NCBI GenBank assembly: GCA_045611845.1
Contig: JAZKXZ010000025.1
Coordinates: 186,001 to 250,000 of the forward strand
Direction: 5' to 3'
Origin: Enterocola sp045611845
Lineage (GTDB): Bacteria; Bacteroidota; Bacteroidia; Bacteroidales; Paludibacteraceae
Length of the DNA: 64,000 nucleotides
The translations under genes and the position numbers were made by a program. The notes below the pieces were generated by a model. It was not told where the DNA came from. It did not search any database and saw only the letters and a program-made list of their open reading frames with translations. Shown here in pieces: positions 16,620-24,582 of the stretch (the stretch's first letter is position 1; each line of letters opens with the position of its first letter).

Positions 16620-17996
16620 ATGCTTTATAGTTTTCAGAAATATAAACCTCATTATAAGTCGATTTTACGTTTGGCGTTGCCGATTGTGGTGTCGCAATTT
16701 GGGCATGTGTTGGTGCAATTTGCCGACAATGTAATGGTGGGGCAGTATGGCGGAGATAATCCTTTGCCACTGGCGGCTGTGTCGTTTGGGGTGATGATTT
16801 CCTTGCTTTTCTTTATTGCTTCTCAAGGGCTAACACTTGGTCTTACTCCGCTTATTGGCGAACTTTATGCTCAAGGCGACAAACAGCATTCTGCCTCTTA
16901 CTTAAAGCACGCTATATTGCTTTTCTCTATAATTGGCGTGGTGTTTGTGTTGCTTCAATCTGGTGCAGAGCCTCTTCTTTATTATATGGGTCAACCAGAT
17001 GAGGTGGTGGATGCAGCTATCCCTTATTATAGGTTAATGGCGTATAGTTTGTTCCCTGTTTTGCTTTTTGCTGCTTTTAAAAACTTTTTGGAGGGTTTGG
17101 GAAATACCTTTGTGCCTATGGTGATAATGATGTTTTGCAACGTGCTAAATATCTTTTTGAACTGGGTGTTTATTTATGGAAACCTTGGTGCAGCAGAAAT
17201 GGGAGTGGAGGGTGCAGGTCTTGCTACTCTTATCTCACGTTTGTGTATGCCTGTGCTTGGAGCGGGCTATTTTATATTGAATCGTAAGTATCGTGCATAT
17301 ACCTCATTGATGCCTTCGATACGCTATGGTATGAGCGATGTTGTTTCTCTACTACGCATGGGTGTGCCTATTGCGGCGCAGATGTTTTTGGAGTCGCTTT
17401 CTTTTGTGCTAACAGGTGTGATGATGGGCTGGTTTAGTACTGTGGCTATTAGTTCAAATCAGATAGCTATGACCATGGCAAATGCGTCGTTTATGATAGT
17501 GCTTTCTGTGGGTACGGCTGTAACTATTAGCGTGTCGCATTTTTATGGTGCTCGTGATGTGGAAAATATGAGTGCTACTTCAAAGGCTGCTATTCATCTA
17601 ATGTTGCTATTCAACTGCTTTGCTGCGATAATATTTATTTCTTTAAGAAATCATCTACCACTACTATTTACCACCAATGCTGAGGTTGTTGCACTTGCTG
17701 CTCAGATGCTCGTAATGGTGGCGTGCTTCCAGATTTTTGATGCGCTTCAGTGTGCGGGTGTGGGTATAATGCGTGGTTTTCAAGATGTGAAGATTATTTC
17801 GTTTATTTCGCTGCTTGCGTACATTGTCCTAAATCTTCCTGTAGGATATCTGTGTGGTTTTGTTCTTGAACTAGGTCCTGCCGGTCTTTTCTATGGTTAT
17901 CTATTCGGTCTCGGTACTGCCGCTATCCTTTATATGCTAAGAATTAGGTATAAGATTCGTGAGTTTAGAGAAAACAAAAACGCTTTAGAGGTTTAA
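16620..17996 (+). CDS. MATE family efflux transporter
   Basis: 458-residue inner-membrane protein with about 12 hydrophobic helices and the two-fold MatE repeat: LPIVVSQFGHVLVQFADNVMVG in the first half (split here only for naming) and a matching GVPIAAQMFLESLSF segment in the second. These Na+- or H+-driven exporters remove drugs and other cations. The substrate cannot be predicted. The ATG at 16620 is chosen because the promoter -7 box overlaps any longer version. The stop codon lies in the loop of the terminator hairpin. Convergent with yjdM. Confidence 0.9.
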   Translation: MLYSFQKYKPHYKSILRLALPIVVSQFGHVLVQFADNVMVGQYGGDNPLPLAAVSFGVMISLLFFIASQGLTLGLTPLIGELYAQGDKQHSASYLKHAILLFSIIGVVFVLLQSGAEPLLYYMGQPDEVVDAAIPYYRLMAYSLFPVLLFAAFKNFLEGLGNTFVPMVIMMFCNVLNIFLNWVFIYGNLGAAEMGVEGAGLATLISRLCMPVLGAGYFILNRKYRAYTSLMPSIRYGMSDVVSLLRMGVPIAAQMFLESLSFVLTGVMMGWFSTVAISSNQIAMTMANASFMIVLSVGTAVTISVSHFYGARDVENMSATSKAAIHLMLLFNCFAAIIFISLRNHLPLLFTTNAEVVALAAQMLVMVACFQIFDALQCAGVGIMRGFQDVKIISFISLLAYIVLNLPVGYLCGFVLELGPAGLFYGYLFGLGTAAILYMLRIRYKIREFRENKNALEV

Positions 17997-18009
17997 TTCT
18001 AAAGCGTTT
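17978..18009 (+). terminator. Terminator shared by the MATE gene and yjdM
   Basis: Perfect 12-base stem AAACGCTTTAGA (17978-17989) / TCTAAAGCGTTT (17998-18009). The MATE stop codon TAA (17994-17996) is inside the 8-base loop. Confidence 0.85.
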
Positions 18010-18030
18010 GTTATTTTGTGGTAAAGTGAA

Positions 18031-18363
18031 TTACTTTTTAAGGAAACAAGTTTTAAGTACGATGCTGCTGCCGTCGATTTTGCAATCCACTTCTTCTGGA
18101 TTTTCTGTTAGGCGGATGCTTTTTACTTTTGTGCCACGTTTAATTACCATTGAAGAACCTTTTACTTTAAGGTCTTTGATAACGGTAACTGAGTCGCCGT
18201 CTAAAAGTTCTACACCATTGCTATCTTTTGCAATGTCTGCGCTTTCTGCTGCTGCAATATCTTCTTCGTTAAACTCGTGACCACAGTCTGGGCACACATA
18301 AAGCGAACCGTCGAAGTAAACAAATTCGCCATTACATTTAGGGCATTTTGAAATTTCTGTCAT
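18031..18363 (-). CDS. yjdM: Zinc-ribbon PhnA/YjdM family protein
   Basis: 110 residues. The N-terminus carries two CxxC knuckles (CPKC and CPDC) of a zinc ribbon; the C-terminal part (LLDGDSVTVIKDLKVKGSS, IKRGTKVK) is the SH3-like PhnA domain. The family was once linked to alkylphosphonate use, but the role is not established and no phosphonate genes are nearby. A clear promoter lies upstream, and the gene appears monocistronic. Confidence 0.92.
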   Translation of the reverse strand: MTEISKCPKCNGEFVYFDGSLYVCPDCGHEFNEEDIAAAESADIAKDSNGVELLDGDSVTVIKDLKVKGSSMVIKRGTKVKSIRLTENPEEVDCKIDGSSIVLKTCFLKK

Positions 18364-18384
18364 ATTTTTTTGTTTTTACTAGTG

Positions 18385-18415
18385 CAAAGGTATTAAAAAC
18401 TATGGTAAAAATCAA
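18385..18415 (-). promoter_or_regulatory. Promoter of yjdM
   Basis: Minus-strand TTG (18415-18413), 20 bases, TACCTTTG (18392-18385). Confidence 0.8.
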
Positions 18416-18502
18416 ATCTTATTATGTGTTCTAGTTTGTACTAATTTTCTTATTTACAAAATTTTCAGTATCTTCGTGCAGTTTAATAAATTACGTAACG
18501 AT

Positions 18503-18886
18503 ATGAAAAGAGTATTTAGTCTTTTAGTGTTTGCCATTTTGGCTTCATTAATGGTGGCGTGCGCTACAGTAGAGGAGAAAAGTTTACGTTCTCTTCAAGA
18601 ACTTTATGAGGATATGGAACAAAACCACGAGAACTATACCGCTGAGGATTGGGAAAAGGCTCAAGTGGAGTTTGAAGTGATTACAGCCCAAATGAAACTT
18701 CATGATTATACAGACGAACAACTTCGTGAAATAGGCAAACTTAAGGGTAAATGTTCTGCATACTTGAGCAAAGGTATGTTTAAAAAACTTGAAAAAGGAC
18801 TTATTGAACTTGGTGGTGCTATGGAAGGTTTTCTTGAAGGATTAGACCAAATGGTTCCTAAAAATGATAGCATATCAAATCAATAA
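18503..18886 (+). CDS. Small lipoprotein
   Basis: 127 residues. The N-terminus MKRVFSLLVFAILASLMVAC is a lipoprotein signal with the lipobox cysteine at residue 20 (MVAC). The mature part is acidic and helical (ELYEDMEQNHENYTAEDWEKA). No function is known to me. I chose the ATG at 18503 because it starts the signal peptide; the frame is open to a GTG at 18476, which falls in a TATCTTCG -7-like box (18470-18477). It lies 5 bases before the symporter gene, so the two are likely co-transcribed. Confidence 0.7.
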   Translation: MKRVFSLLVFAILASLMVACATVEEKSLRSLQELYEDMEQNHENYTAEDWEKAQVEFEVITAQMKLHDYTDEQLREIGKLKGKCSAYLSKGMFKKLEKGLIELGGAMEGFLEGLDQMVPKNDSISNQ

Positions 18887-18891
18887 TATAA

Positions 18892-20058
18892 ATGAAAAAA
18901 CTATTTAAAATAGGACTTTTGCCACAGGTGTTGGTGGCAATTGTGTTGGGGATACTTCTAGGTGGATTAATTCCTAGTTGGAGTATTAGAATTTTCGTTA
19001 CATTCAACGAGATATTTAGCCAACTTCTTAACTTTTTAGTGCCATTAATTATCCTTGGGATGGTGGCTCCTGCTATTGCAGATATGGGCAAGAAAGCAGG
19101 TAAGATGCTACTTCTTACTGTGGGTATGGCATATGGGGCTACAATTATTTCTGGATTGTTGTCATATGGCACATCTATTACTACCTTCCCACTTATAGTG
19201 GATGCCTCACAAGCAGCTAACACTATGACAGAAGACAACAACCTAACTGGCTTTTTTCAAATATCCATTCCGCCTCTGATGTCTGTGATGACAGCATTGT
19301 TTTTTGCGTTTTTACTAGGCTTAGGCGTGGCGAAAGTTAAAGGTCACAACCTAAAACACGTGCTTGACGAGTTTAAGGGAATTATTTCACTTTCTATCGA
19401 AAAGGTGATTATTCCTCTTCTTCCACTACATATCTTTGGTATATTCCTAAATATTACTCAGTCTGGTCAGATAGCAAGTATGTTAATGCTGTTTGTGAAG
19501 ATAATAGGAATTATATTTGCTCTGCACGTGTTGGTGCTACTTCTACAATATACTGTGGCAGGTATAGTTACTCGCAGAAATCCGTTTAAACTGCTTTATA
19601 CTATGCTTCCTGCATATTTCACTGCTCTTGGAACACAATCTTCTGCGGCTACAATTCCAGTAACTTTAAAACAAACTTTGGCAAACAAAGTAGATGAAGA
19701 TGTGGCTGATTTTGTAATTCCACTTTGTGCAACAATTCACCTTTCTGGTAGTACTCTTAAGATAGTTGCTTGTGCCATAGCTCTTATGATGATGCATGGA
19801 AATCCTGTAGTGCCAAGTGAAATGATTTACTTTATCTTTATGCTTGGAGTGGTAATGGTTGCTGCTCCTGGTGTGCCTGGTGGCGCAATTATGGCATCGA
19901 TTAGTGTGCTACAAAGTATCTTAGGTTTCGACGAAAGTCAAATTGCACTTATGATTGCGCTTTACATTACCATGGACAACTTTGGCACTGCGTGCAACGT
20001 AACAGGTGATGGCGCATTGGCGTTGATTATAGATAAAATCTATAAAAAACGCAAATAA
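18892..20058 (+). CDS. Dicarboxylate/amino acid:cation symporter (DAACS family)
   Basis: 388-residue inner-membrane carrier. It shows the glutamate-transporter-fold signatures: the Ser-rich hairpin GTQSSAATIPVTL, the CATIHLSGS helix (in place of NMDGT), the second hairpin APGVPGGA, and MDNFGTACNVTGDGA with the substrate-binding Asp, Thr, Asn and Asp. Such carriers take up glutamate, aspartate, serine or C4-dicarboxylates with Na+ or H+. The replaced NMDGT motif makes the exact substrate unclear. It follows a small lipoprotein gene after 5 bases and converges on rmuC with only an 11-base gap. Confidence 0.9.
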   Translation: MKKLFKIGLLPQVLVAIVLGILLGGLIPSWSIRIFVTFNEIFSQLLNFLVPLIILGMVAPAIADMGKKAGKMLLLTVGMAYGATIISGLLSYGTSITTFPLIVDASQAANTMTEDNNLTGFFQISIPPLMSVMTALFFAFLLGLGVAKVKGHNLKHVLDEFKGIISLSIEKVIIPLLPLHIFGIFLNITQSGQIASMLMLFVKIIGIIFALHVLVLLLQYTVAGIVTRRNPFKLLYTMLPAYFTALGTQSSAATIPVTLKQTLANKVDEDVADFVIPLCATIHLSGSTLKIVACAIALMMMHGNPVVPSEMIYFIFMLGVVMVAAPGVPGGAIMASISVLQSILGFDESQIALMIALYITMDNFGTACNVTGDGALALIIDKIYKKRK

Positions 20059-20069
20059 GTCTTAGAAAG

Positions 20070-21377
20070 TTAATTAATCATCAACTCGTCTGAGTTAGAT
20101 TCTAAATATAAAGGAGCGTCCTCTGCTGAGTCGAGGATGCTCTTTTTCTTTTTGTTTTCGCGAGCACCTGCAGCAATTAAATCTTTAGCGGCTTTTACAA
20201 TACTTTTTCCGCCGTCGGAAGTGGTTACTTTTAGCGACTCCATGCTCCTAACCGTGTCGGTCATCTTTTTTTCTACATCAGCAAATCTAGTGGCAAAGTC
20301 TTGGGTGCGGTCTATAATTTGGTTGGCAGCCTTAATCATGGCTTCTTGGTTGTGAATTTGGCGGTTTTGAGTCCACATAAGTTCCAAAATGCGCAGGTTC
20401 ATATACATGGTTTGCGGACCAAGTATAAGCACGCCTTTGTCGTATGCTTCTTTCCACAGAGAAGTGTCGTTGAGCAGTGCTAGGTTTAGCGCGCCGTCGG
20501 TGTGAATATACATTATCACAAAGTTTAGTTTGCTATATCCTTCTAGCAAATATTTGCTATAGTCTTTTTCGGCAAGTCTTTTTACTTGGGCACGCACACT
20601 CACGATATGGTCTTTTAAGTGTTGAGTGCGGAGTTCTTGGTCGTCGCAATTTACATATCGTTCATACGCAGTAAACGACATTTTAGAGTCCACAATCACC
20701 TCTCTATTGTTTGGAAAATGCAAAATAAAGTCTGGAATAAGTCCTTTGCCCTCGTCGTCTTTTATAAGGTTGCCAAACTTGTCACGAAGGTGGGTTTGCG
20801 AAGAATATTGTTCGCCGTCTTTTAGTCCAAGGTCTTCCAAAAGTTGTTTGAGTTTAAGCTCTCCAAAGTTGCCTTGCACCTTTACTTCGCCTGTTAGGGC
20901 ACGAGTAAGTCGGTCGGCACTCTCACCAAGTGACGCACTGTTTTCCATATTTGCTCTAATGGTAGCGTCTAGCTTGTTGATTGCTTCTTGGTGGTCTTTT
21001 TGGTTTTGATGAAGTGCTCGGCGCATTTCTTGCAGACTTTGCTCAATAGGCGAAATAATCTTTGATACTTGCTCCTTATTGGCACTACCAAGTTCCTCTT
21101 GACGACGTTTCAAAATGTTCTCCGACGTGCTCTGGATTTGCTCCTTGATAAGTTTCACCTGAGTTTCAAGTTGAACTTTATTTAGTTCCTTTATTGCTTC
21201 TAGTTGTTTTTCGTTCGCCTCCTTTGCTGCCGCAAGTTGGTTTTCATTGTTCTCTTTTGTTTCTGATATTTGTCTCTCGTAATAGTTCTTCAGCGAGTTT
21301 ATCTGATTTCTAAAAACAAAAAACATTGCAACTATTACTACTGCAAATATAATTGTAAGTACGATTAGTGTTTCCAT
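20070..21377 (-). CDS. rmuC: DNA recombination protein RmuC
   Basis: 435 residues: one membrane helix (residues 2-20), a long coiled coil (20-150) and the RmuC domain (160-400, with VQGNFGELKLKQLLEDLGL and VDSKMSFTAYERY). The family has a restriction-endonuclease-like core and limits DNA inversions; in some bacteria it is linked to defence. The D-S-K of VDSKMS fits the PD-(D/E)XK core. The gene lies 12 bases downstream of an AlbA_2/ATPase gene and is probably in the same transcript. Confidence 0.92.
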   Translation of the reverse strand: METLIVLTIIFAVVIVAMFFVFRNQINSLKNYYERQISETKENNENQLAAAKEANEKQLEAIKELNKVQLETQVKLIKEQIQSTSENILKRRQEELGSANKEQVSKIISPIEQSLQEMRRALHQNQKDHQEAINKLDATIRANMENSASLGESADRLTRALTGEVKVQGNFGELKLKQLLEDLGLKDGEQYSSQTHLRDKFGNLIKDDEGKGLIPDFILHFPNNREVIVDSKMSFTAYERYVNCDDQELRTQHLKDHIVSVRAQVKRLAEKDYSKYLLEGYSKLNFVIMYIHTDGALNLALLNDTSLWKEAYDKGVLILGPQTMYMNLRILELMWTQNRQIHNQEAMIKAANQIIDRTQDFATRFADVEKKMTDTVRSMESLKVTTSDGGKSIVKAAKDLIAAGARENKKKKSILDSAEDAPLYLESNSDELMIN

Positions 21378-21389
21378 AAGTTAGTTTTA

Positions 21390-22901
21390 TTATTTCTTTA
21401 TAACCCAATAACCATTTTTACGTCCTCCTTCACGGAACAAGATTCCCATTTCATGAAGCGCAGCGAGGTCTCTTTTTATAGTCCTTTCGGAGATAGATTC
21501 CTTTTGGGCAATCTTTTGGGTAATCCTCGGGGTACTTAAAGTGCAATCTTCTCTTAGTAAATTTAATATAAATTTCTGTCTATCAGTCAGTTCTTTAGTG
21601 ACATCTTTAGTGACATCTTTTACGACATTCAATGTCCTAAAAGAACTATTATTTTGTTGAAAAGGTAGAACTAGCTCAACTTCATTTAAGTCTATTTTGT
21701 TTATAAGTTGAGGTTCACCCCAGTTAGTTTCTTTCCATGCTGCAATGATTTGAGGAAATCCAGAACCTAGATTTTCTCCAAAACCAACCATGCGAAGCAT
21801 ATTTTGTATACGTGGGTTTCTAGCAACAGAGTTACCTCCATTGTATATTTTTTCTATTGGTAGTCTTAGGAGTCCTGGATTTCTAAAACATAGTCGGTCA
21901 TCATGTTTTTCGATACGCAAAATACCAGATTCTAACATTAAATCGGCGTGAATAATTGCATTTGTAAATGCTTCTCTTACAGCTTTGTGCTGAGGTGTAT
22001 CATCAACTCTTTGTAAACCTTCCATACGAAAAGGTCTAGGTAAATCAAAAGTCATTTTTGGAAGAACAATACTAAAGAAACTGTATAGATTGTTTTCCCA
22101 TCTACCATCGTATGTTAAGCGGTCGCTATAGCGTTCGTCTCCAATAAGATTACAAAAATTAATATAATCCATACGGAAGTTGTCAAAACGTTCTCTAATA
22201 GGCAGACCTTTACCAAACATCATAAGACCTGCAACAGAAAGTCCTTCTCTGCCTTCTTCTTTATTTACGATATATCCTCCAAGGTTCCTTAGGAACGTTT
22301 TGTCGTCAATTTCACTCCAAATATGGTCTGTATTCCATACACGGAAAAGATTGCGATAGCGATGTAGTGAGTCAAGGTCTATGTCTTCCATGTCGTAATG
22401 ATCAAGAATAATACCATCATTACCATCTTCAAATGAGTCGCGTATCATAGCTCGAACTTGTCTTGCTGTACAATGATAGTCTCCTTCGTGATTGCGTTTG
22501 AAAGTTCCTTTGTATGGATTTTCATTTAGGAATATAGGTTTTATTCTCCAATCTGCCTGAGGAACATTGATACAAATAATCTTCTTGCCATCAATGTCAA
22601 TTATGTTAACATCGTGGTCTGATAAGATGTTCTCATTAACTTTATTACTGTTAATTGTATTCCAAAAATCAGTAATAATCTTTTCAGGGGCATCTACTCC
22701 AATTATCTGATAACGTTCTTCGAAGTTGGACTGTTTTAAATCTTCTGCAATCCCAAGAAGTATAGTGCCTCCGTATGTGTTCGCAAAAGCAGAATAGGTC
22801 TCCCATGTGGAGTTTGGTAGTGTGTTTGTTGCTCTCTTACATTCTAAAGTAAGACGTTCTCCATGTTTTAAAATTTGATTTAAGTTTTTTGATGGATTCA
22901 T
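21390..22901 (-). CDS. AlbA_2 (Schlafen-like) DNA-binding and ATPase protein with C-terminal HTH
   Basis: 503 residues. Residues 12-130 form the AlbA_2 domain (LECKRATNTLPNSTWETYSAFANT..GGTILLGIAED). Residues ~305-395 resemble a GHKL-type ATPase domain (VREAFTNAIIHADL, then GSGFPQII). The C-terminus (430-503) is a winged helix (TDRQKFILNLLRE). These proteins are often called transcriptional regulators, but many lie in defence islands. It is the third of four minus-strand genes with short gaps. DVTKDVTKELTDR before the winged helix is a small direct repeat (GACATCTTTAGT-type at 21600-21620). Confidence 0.82.
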   Translation of the reverse strand: MNPSKNLNQILKHGERLTLECKRATNTLPNSTWETYSAFANTYGGTILLGIAEDLKQSNFEERYQIIGVDAPEKIITDFWNTINSNKVNENILSDHDVNIIDIDGKKIICINVPQADWRIKPIFLNENPYKGTFKRNHEGDYHCTARQVRAMIRDSFEDGNDGIILDHYDMEDIDLDSLHRYRNLFRVWNTDHIWSEIDDKTFLRNLGGYIVNKEEGREGLSVAGLMMFGKGLPIRERFDNFRMDYINFCNLIGDERYSDRLTYDGRWENNLYSFFSIVLPKMTFDLPRPFRMEGLQRVDDTPQHKAVREAFTNAIIHADLMLESGILRIEKHDDRLCFRNPGLLRLPIEKIYNGGNSVARNPRIQNMLRMVGFGENLGSGFPQIIAAWKETNWGEPQLINKIDLNEVELVLPFQQNNSSFRTLNVVKDVTKDVTKELTDRQKFILNLLREDCTLSTPRITQKIAQKESISERTIKRDLAALHEMGILFREGGRKNGYWVIKK

Positions 22902-22919
22902 ACATTTAATTATTTAAGT

Positions 22920-23162
22920 TTAAAATATCTCAATATGGGTTTGTAATTCAATTAGATTTTCAGTGCAAGAGATTTCTCTAAAATGGCGTAAATGTGTTTC
23001 TGTAAATTCGTAATTATCTGATTGTAACTTTTTTCTGAAAGTATCAAGTATTGTTTCTTGTTCTTTTTGAGCGTCCTCCAAACAAGAGAATCTCTCGCAA
23101 TTTATACTTAGATTTCCATCTAAGTCAATATCAGCATAATGTAAAATGTAGATGTTGTTCAT
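22920..23162 (-). CDS. Hypothetical protein, 80 residues
   Basis: Begins MNNIYILHYADIDLDGNLSIN, then a helical part (EDAQKEQETILDTFRKKLQ) and an acidic end. No family recognised. ATG at 23162 preferred over an in-frame TTG at 23180. It lies 11 bases after the HTH-nuclease-like gene and 18 bases before the AlbA_2 gene, so it probably belongs to the same operon. Confidence 0.6.
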   Translation of the reverse strand: MNNIYILHYADIDLDGNLSINCERFSCLEDAQKEQETILDTFRKKLQSDNYEFTETHLRHFREISCTENLIELQTHIEIF

Positions 23163-23173
23163 TATGTAAAAGT

Positions 23174-23893
23174 TTACCAACTTGACTTACTTATTTTAAT
23201 CATCCCTTCGTACATTTCTACTACTCGACTATAGTCTAAAAATTTTACACGTTTTGCTATACAATCAAACATTGATACATGTAGTTTATCTTCAAATTCT
23301 TTCTTTCTAAATGTATCTGCAACTATATAAAAACCAGAATTAAAGTCTTGAAGCTCGTAAAACTTACATAAAGAATTTTTAATATCTGTTGTATGCTCAA
23401 TTTCATAAAAATTTGAGGGCATATTTCTTTCGTTAAACCAGATAACATCAATGCTTCTTGCTTTCTTAAGAATATTATCATAAGTGAAAATAGGGAGTGA
23501 AATAGAATCAGCAATTTCTCCTAATTTCTTATCGATAAATTTCCTATTTTGATCTTGAGGTGGTATATAAGTTGTTTGTCTCCTTATTTTTCCGATCTCT
23601 ACGAGTAAACCTTGATAATAACTGTGAGAGAATAGTTCTTCGTTTTCAGGTTTTCCGGTGTTTAATTCAAACTTAGTTAAAACTTCATTTCTTTTTTCTT
23701 CTAAAGCCCATAATCCAGGACGAATTTTAAATATTAAATTGCTTTGTTGTACAATACGACGCACAGAAGCTTCTGGCGTTTTCGTTTTCCATGAACTAAA
23801 GTCTAAGACTTCATTAAGTCTGCGTAGTGTTGCATAGCCACCTTCTTCTCTTAGTTTATTTATAACTTGTGACTCTTGTGTTTCGTATTTCAT
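23174..23893 (-). CDS. HARE-HTH-like domain plus PD-(D/E)XK nuclease-like domain
   Basis: 239 residues. Residues 5-70 have the HARE/ASXL winged-helix pattern (VINKLREEGGYATLRRLNEVL, split here: a helix, then a helix, then RPGLWALEE). Residues 135-235 carry IDVIWFNER and YEIEHTTDIKNSL followed by GFYIVAD. The D...EIEHT arrangement is like nuclease-fold proteins related to restriction enzymes. This suggests a DNA-binding nuclease, but no family was searched. It heads a four-gene minus-strand unit with rmuC at the end and has its own promoter. Confidence 0.55.
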   Translation of the reverse strand: MKYETQESQVINKLREEGGYATLRRLNEVLDFSSWKTKTPEASVRRIVQQSNLIFKIRPGLWALEEKRNEVLTKFELNTGKPENEELFSHSYYQGLLVEIGKIRRQTTYIPPQDQNRKFIDKKLGEIADSISLPIFTYDNILKKARSIDVIWFNERNMPSNFYEIEHTTDIKNSLCKFYELQDFNSGFYIVADTFRKKEFEDKLHVSMFDCIAKRVKFLDYSRVVEMYEGMIKISKSSW

Positions 23894-23913
23894 TATTTTT
23901 GTATTTAACTACA

Positions 23914-23943
23914 CAAAGATAAAAAATTCTTATTTTTTTGCAA
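23914..23943 (-). promoter_or_regulatory. Promoter of the 20.1-23.9 kb minus-strand unit
   Basis: Minus-strand TTG (23943-23941), 19 bases, TATCTTTG (23921-23914). The start codon at 23893 leaves a leader of about 15 bases. Confidence 0.75.
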
Positions 23944-24058
23944 AGATAATATTGGGGTGTAGCAAAAAATGATACAGGTTGATAATATTTTTGCGGAGTG
24001 AAAGTTTTTTTCTAAAATTTACTATATTTGTGTATTCAATAATCAAAAACAAAAAACA

Positions 24059-24253
24059 ATGAAAACTATAAGAACTTATGTGAATGCGATGCAGGCGGAA
24101 ATGGACCGTCAGGTGCTAGAAAATGAGGGTGTAAGGGCCTGTGTGATGGATGAAAATATGGGCTCGATGTTTCATGTGGCAGTGGGTGGAGTGAAACTAA
24201 TGGTAGACGATGCCGACTTGGAGAAAGCAGAAGAAATATTAAATAAAGACTAA
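24059..24253 (+). CDS. DUF2007 domain protein
   Basis: 64 residues matching the whole DUF2007 domain (TYVNAMQAEMDRQVLENEG, then GGVKLMVDDADLEKAEEIL). It is a small ferredoxin-like fold often called a putative signal-transducing protein. Real function unknown. TATATTTG at 24023-24030 gives a short leader. It is the first gene of a run with a SUI1 factor (5-base gap) and a helicase-nuclease (6-base gap). Confidence 0.85.
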   Translation: MKTIRTYVNAMQAEMDRQVLENEGVRACVMDENMGSMFHVAVGGVKLMVDDADLEKAEEILNKD

Positions 24254-24258
24254 ATATA

Positions 24259-24576
24259 ATGGATTGGAAAGATGCATTGGCGGGGCTGCAAGTGCCTCAG
24301 GTGGAAACAACTGAAGAGGAACAAACCTCTGAAACAAAACAAGTGCAAAAAACTGCACTTAATATTTCGTTTCAACGCCGTAATGGCAAACCTGCAACCA
24401 TAATTACTGAGTTTGAAGGCACAGACGAAGAACTTAAAGACCTTGCAAAGTACCTAAAGGTGCAATGTGGAGTGGGTGGTTCTGCTCGTGGCGGCGAAAT
24501 CCTAATCCAAGGCGACGTGCGTGCCAAAGTGAAAGATTTGCTTAAAGCAAAAGGTTATAAAACCAAAGGAGGATAG
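24259..24576 (+). CDS. SUI1/YciH family translation factor
   Basis: 105 residues. The C-terminal 75 form a SUI1 (eIF1-like) domain, with FEGTDEELKDLAKYLK and QCGVGGSARGGEILIQGD as the usual core. The first 30 residues are an acidic, flexible tail. Bacterial members are thought to influence start-site selection or ribosome function, but the role is not settled. It lies between DUF2007 and a RecB-like gene on one strand. Confidence 0.92.
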   Translation: MDWKDALAGLQVPQVETTEEEQTSETKQVQKTALNISFQRRNGKPATIITEFEGTDEELKDLAKYLKVQCGVGGSARGGEILIQGDVRAKVKDLLKAKGYKTKGG

Positions 24577-24582
24577 AAATTT

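Noticed and set aside
21600..21620. Tandem GACATCTTTAGT repeat as a phase-variable site
   Set aside because: Only two 12-base units, in frame (DVTKDVTK); any change would keep the frame, so switching is unlikely.
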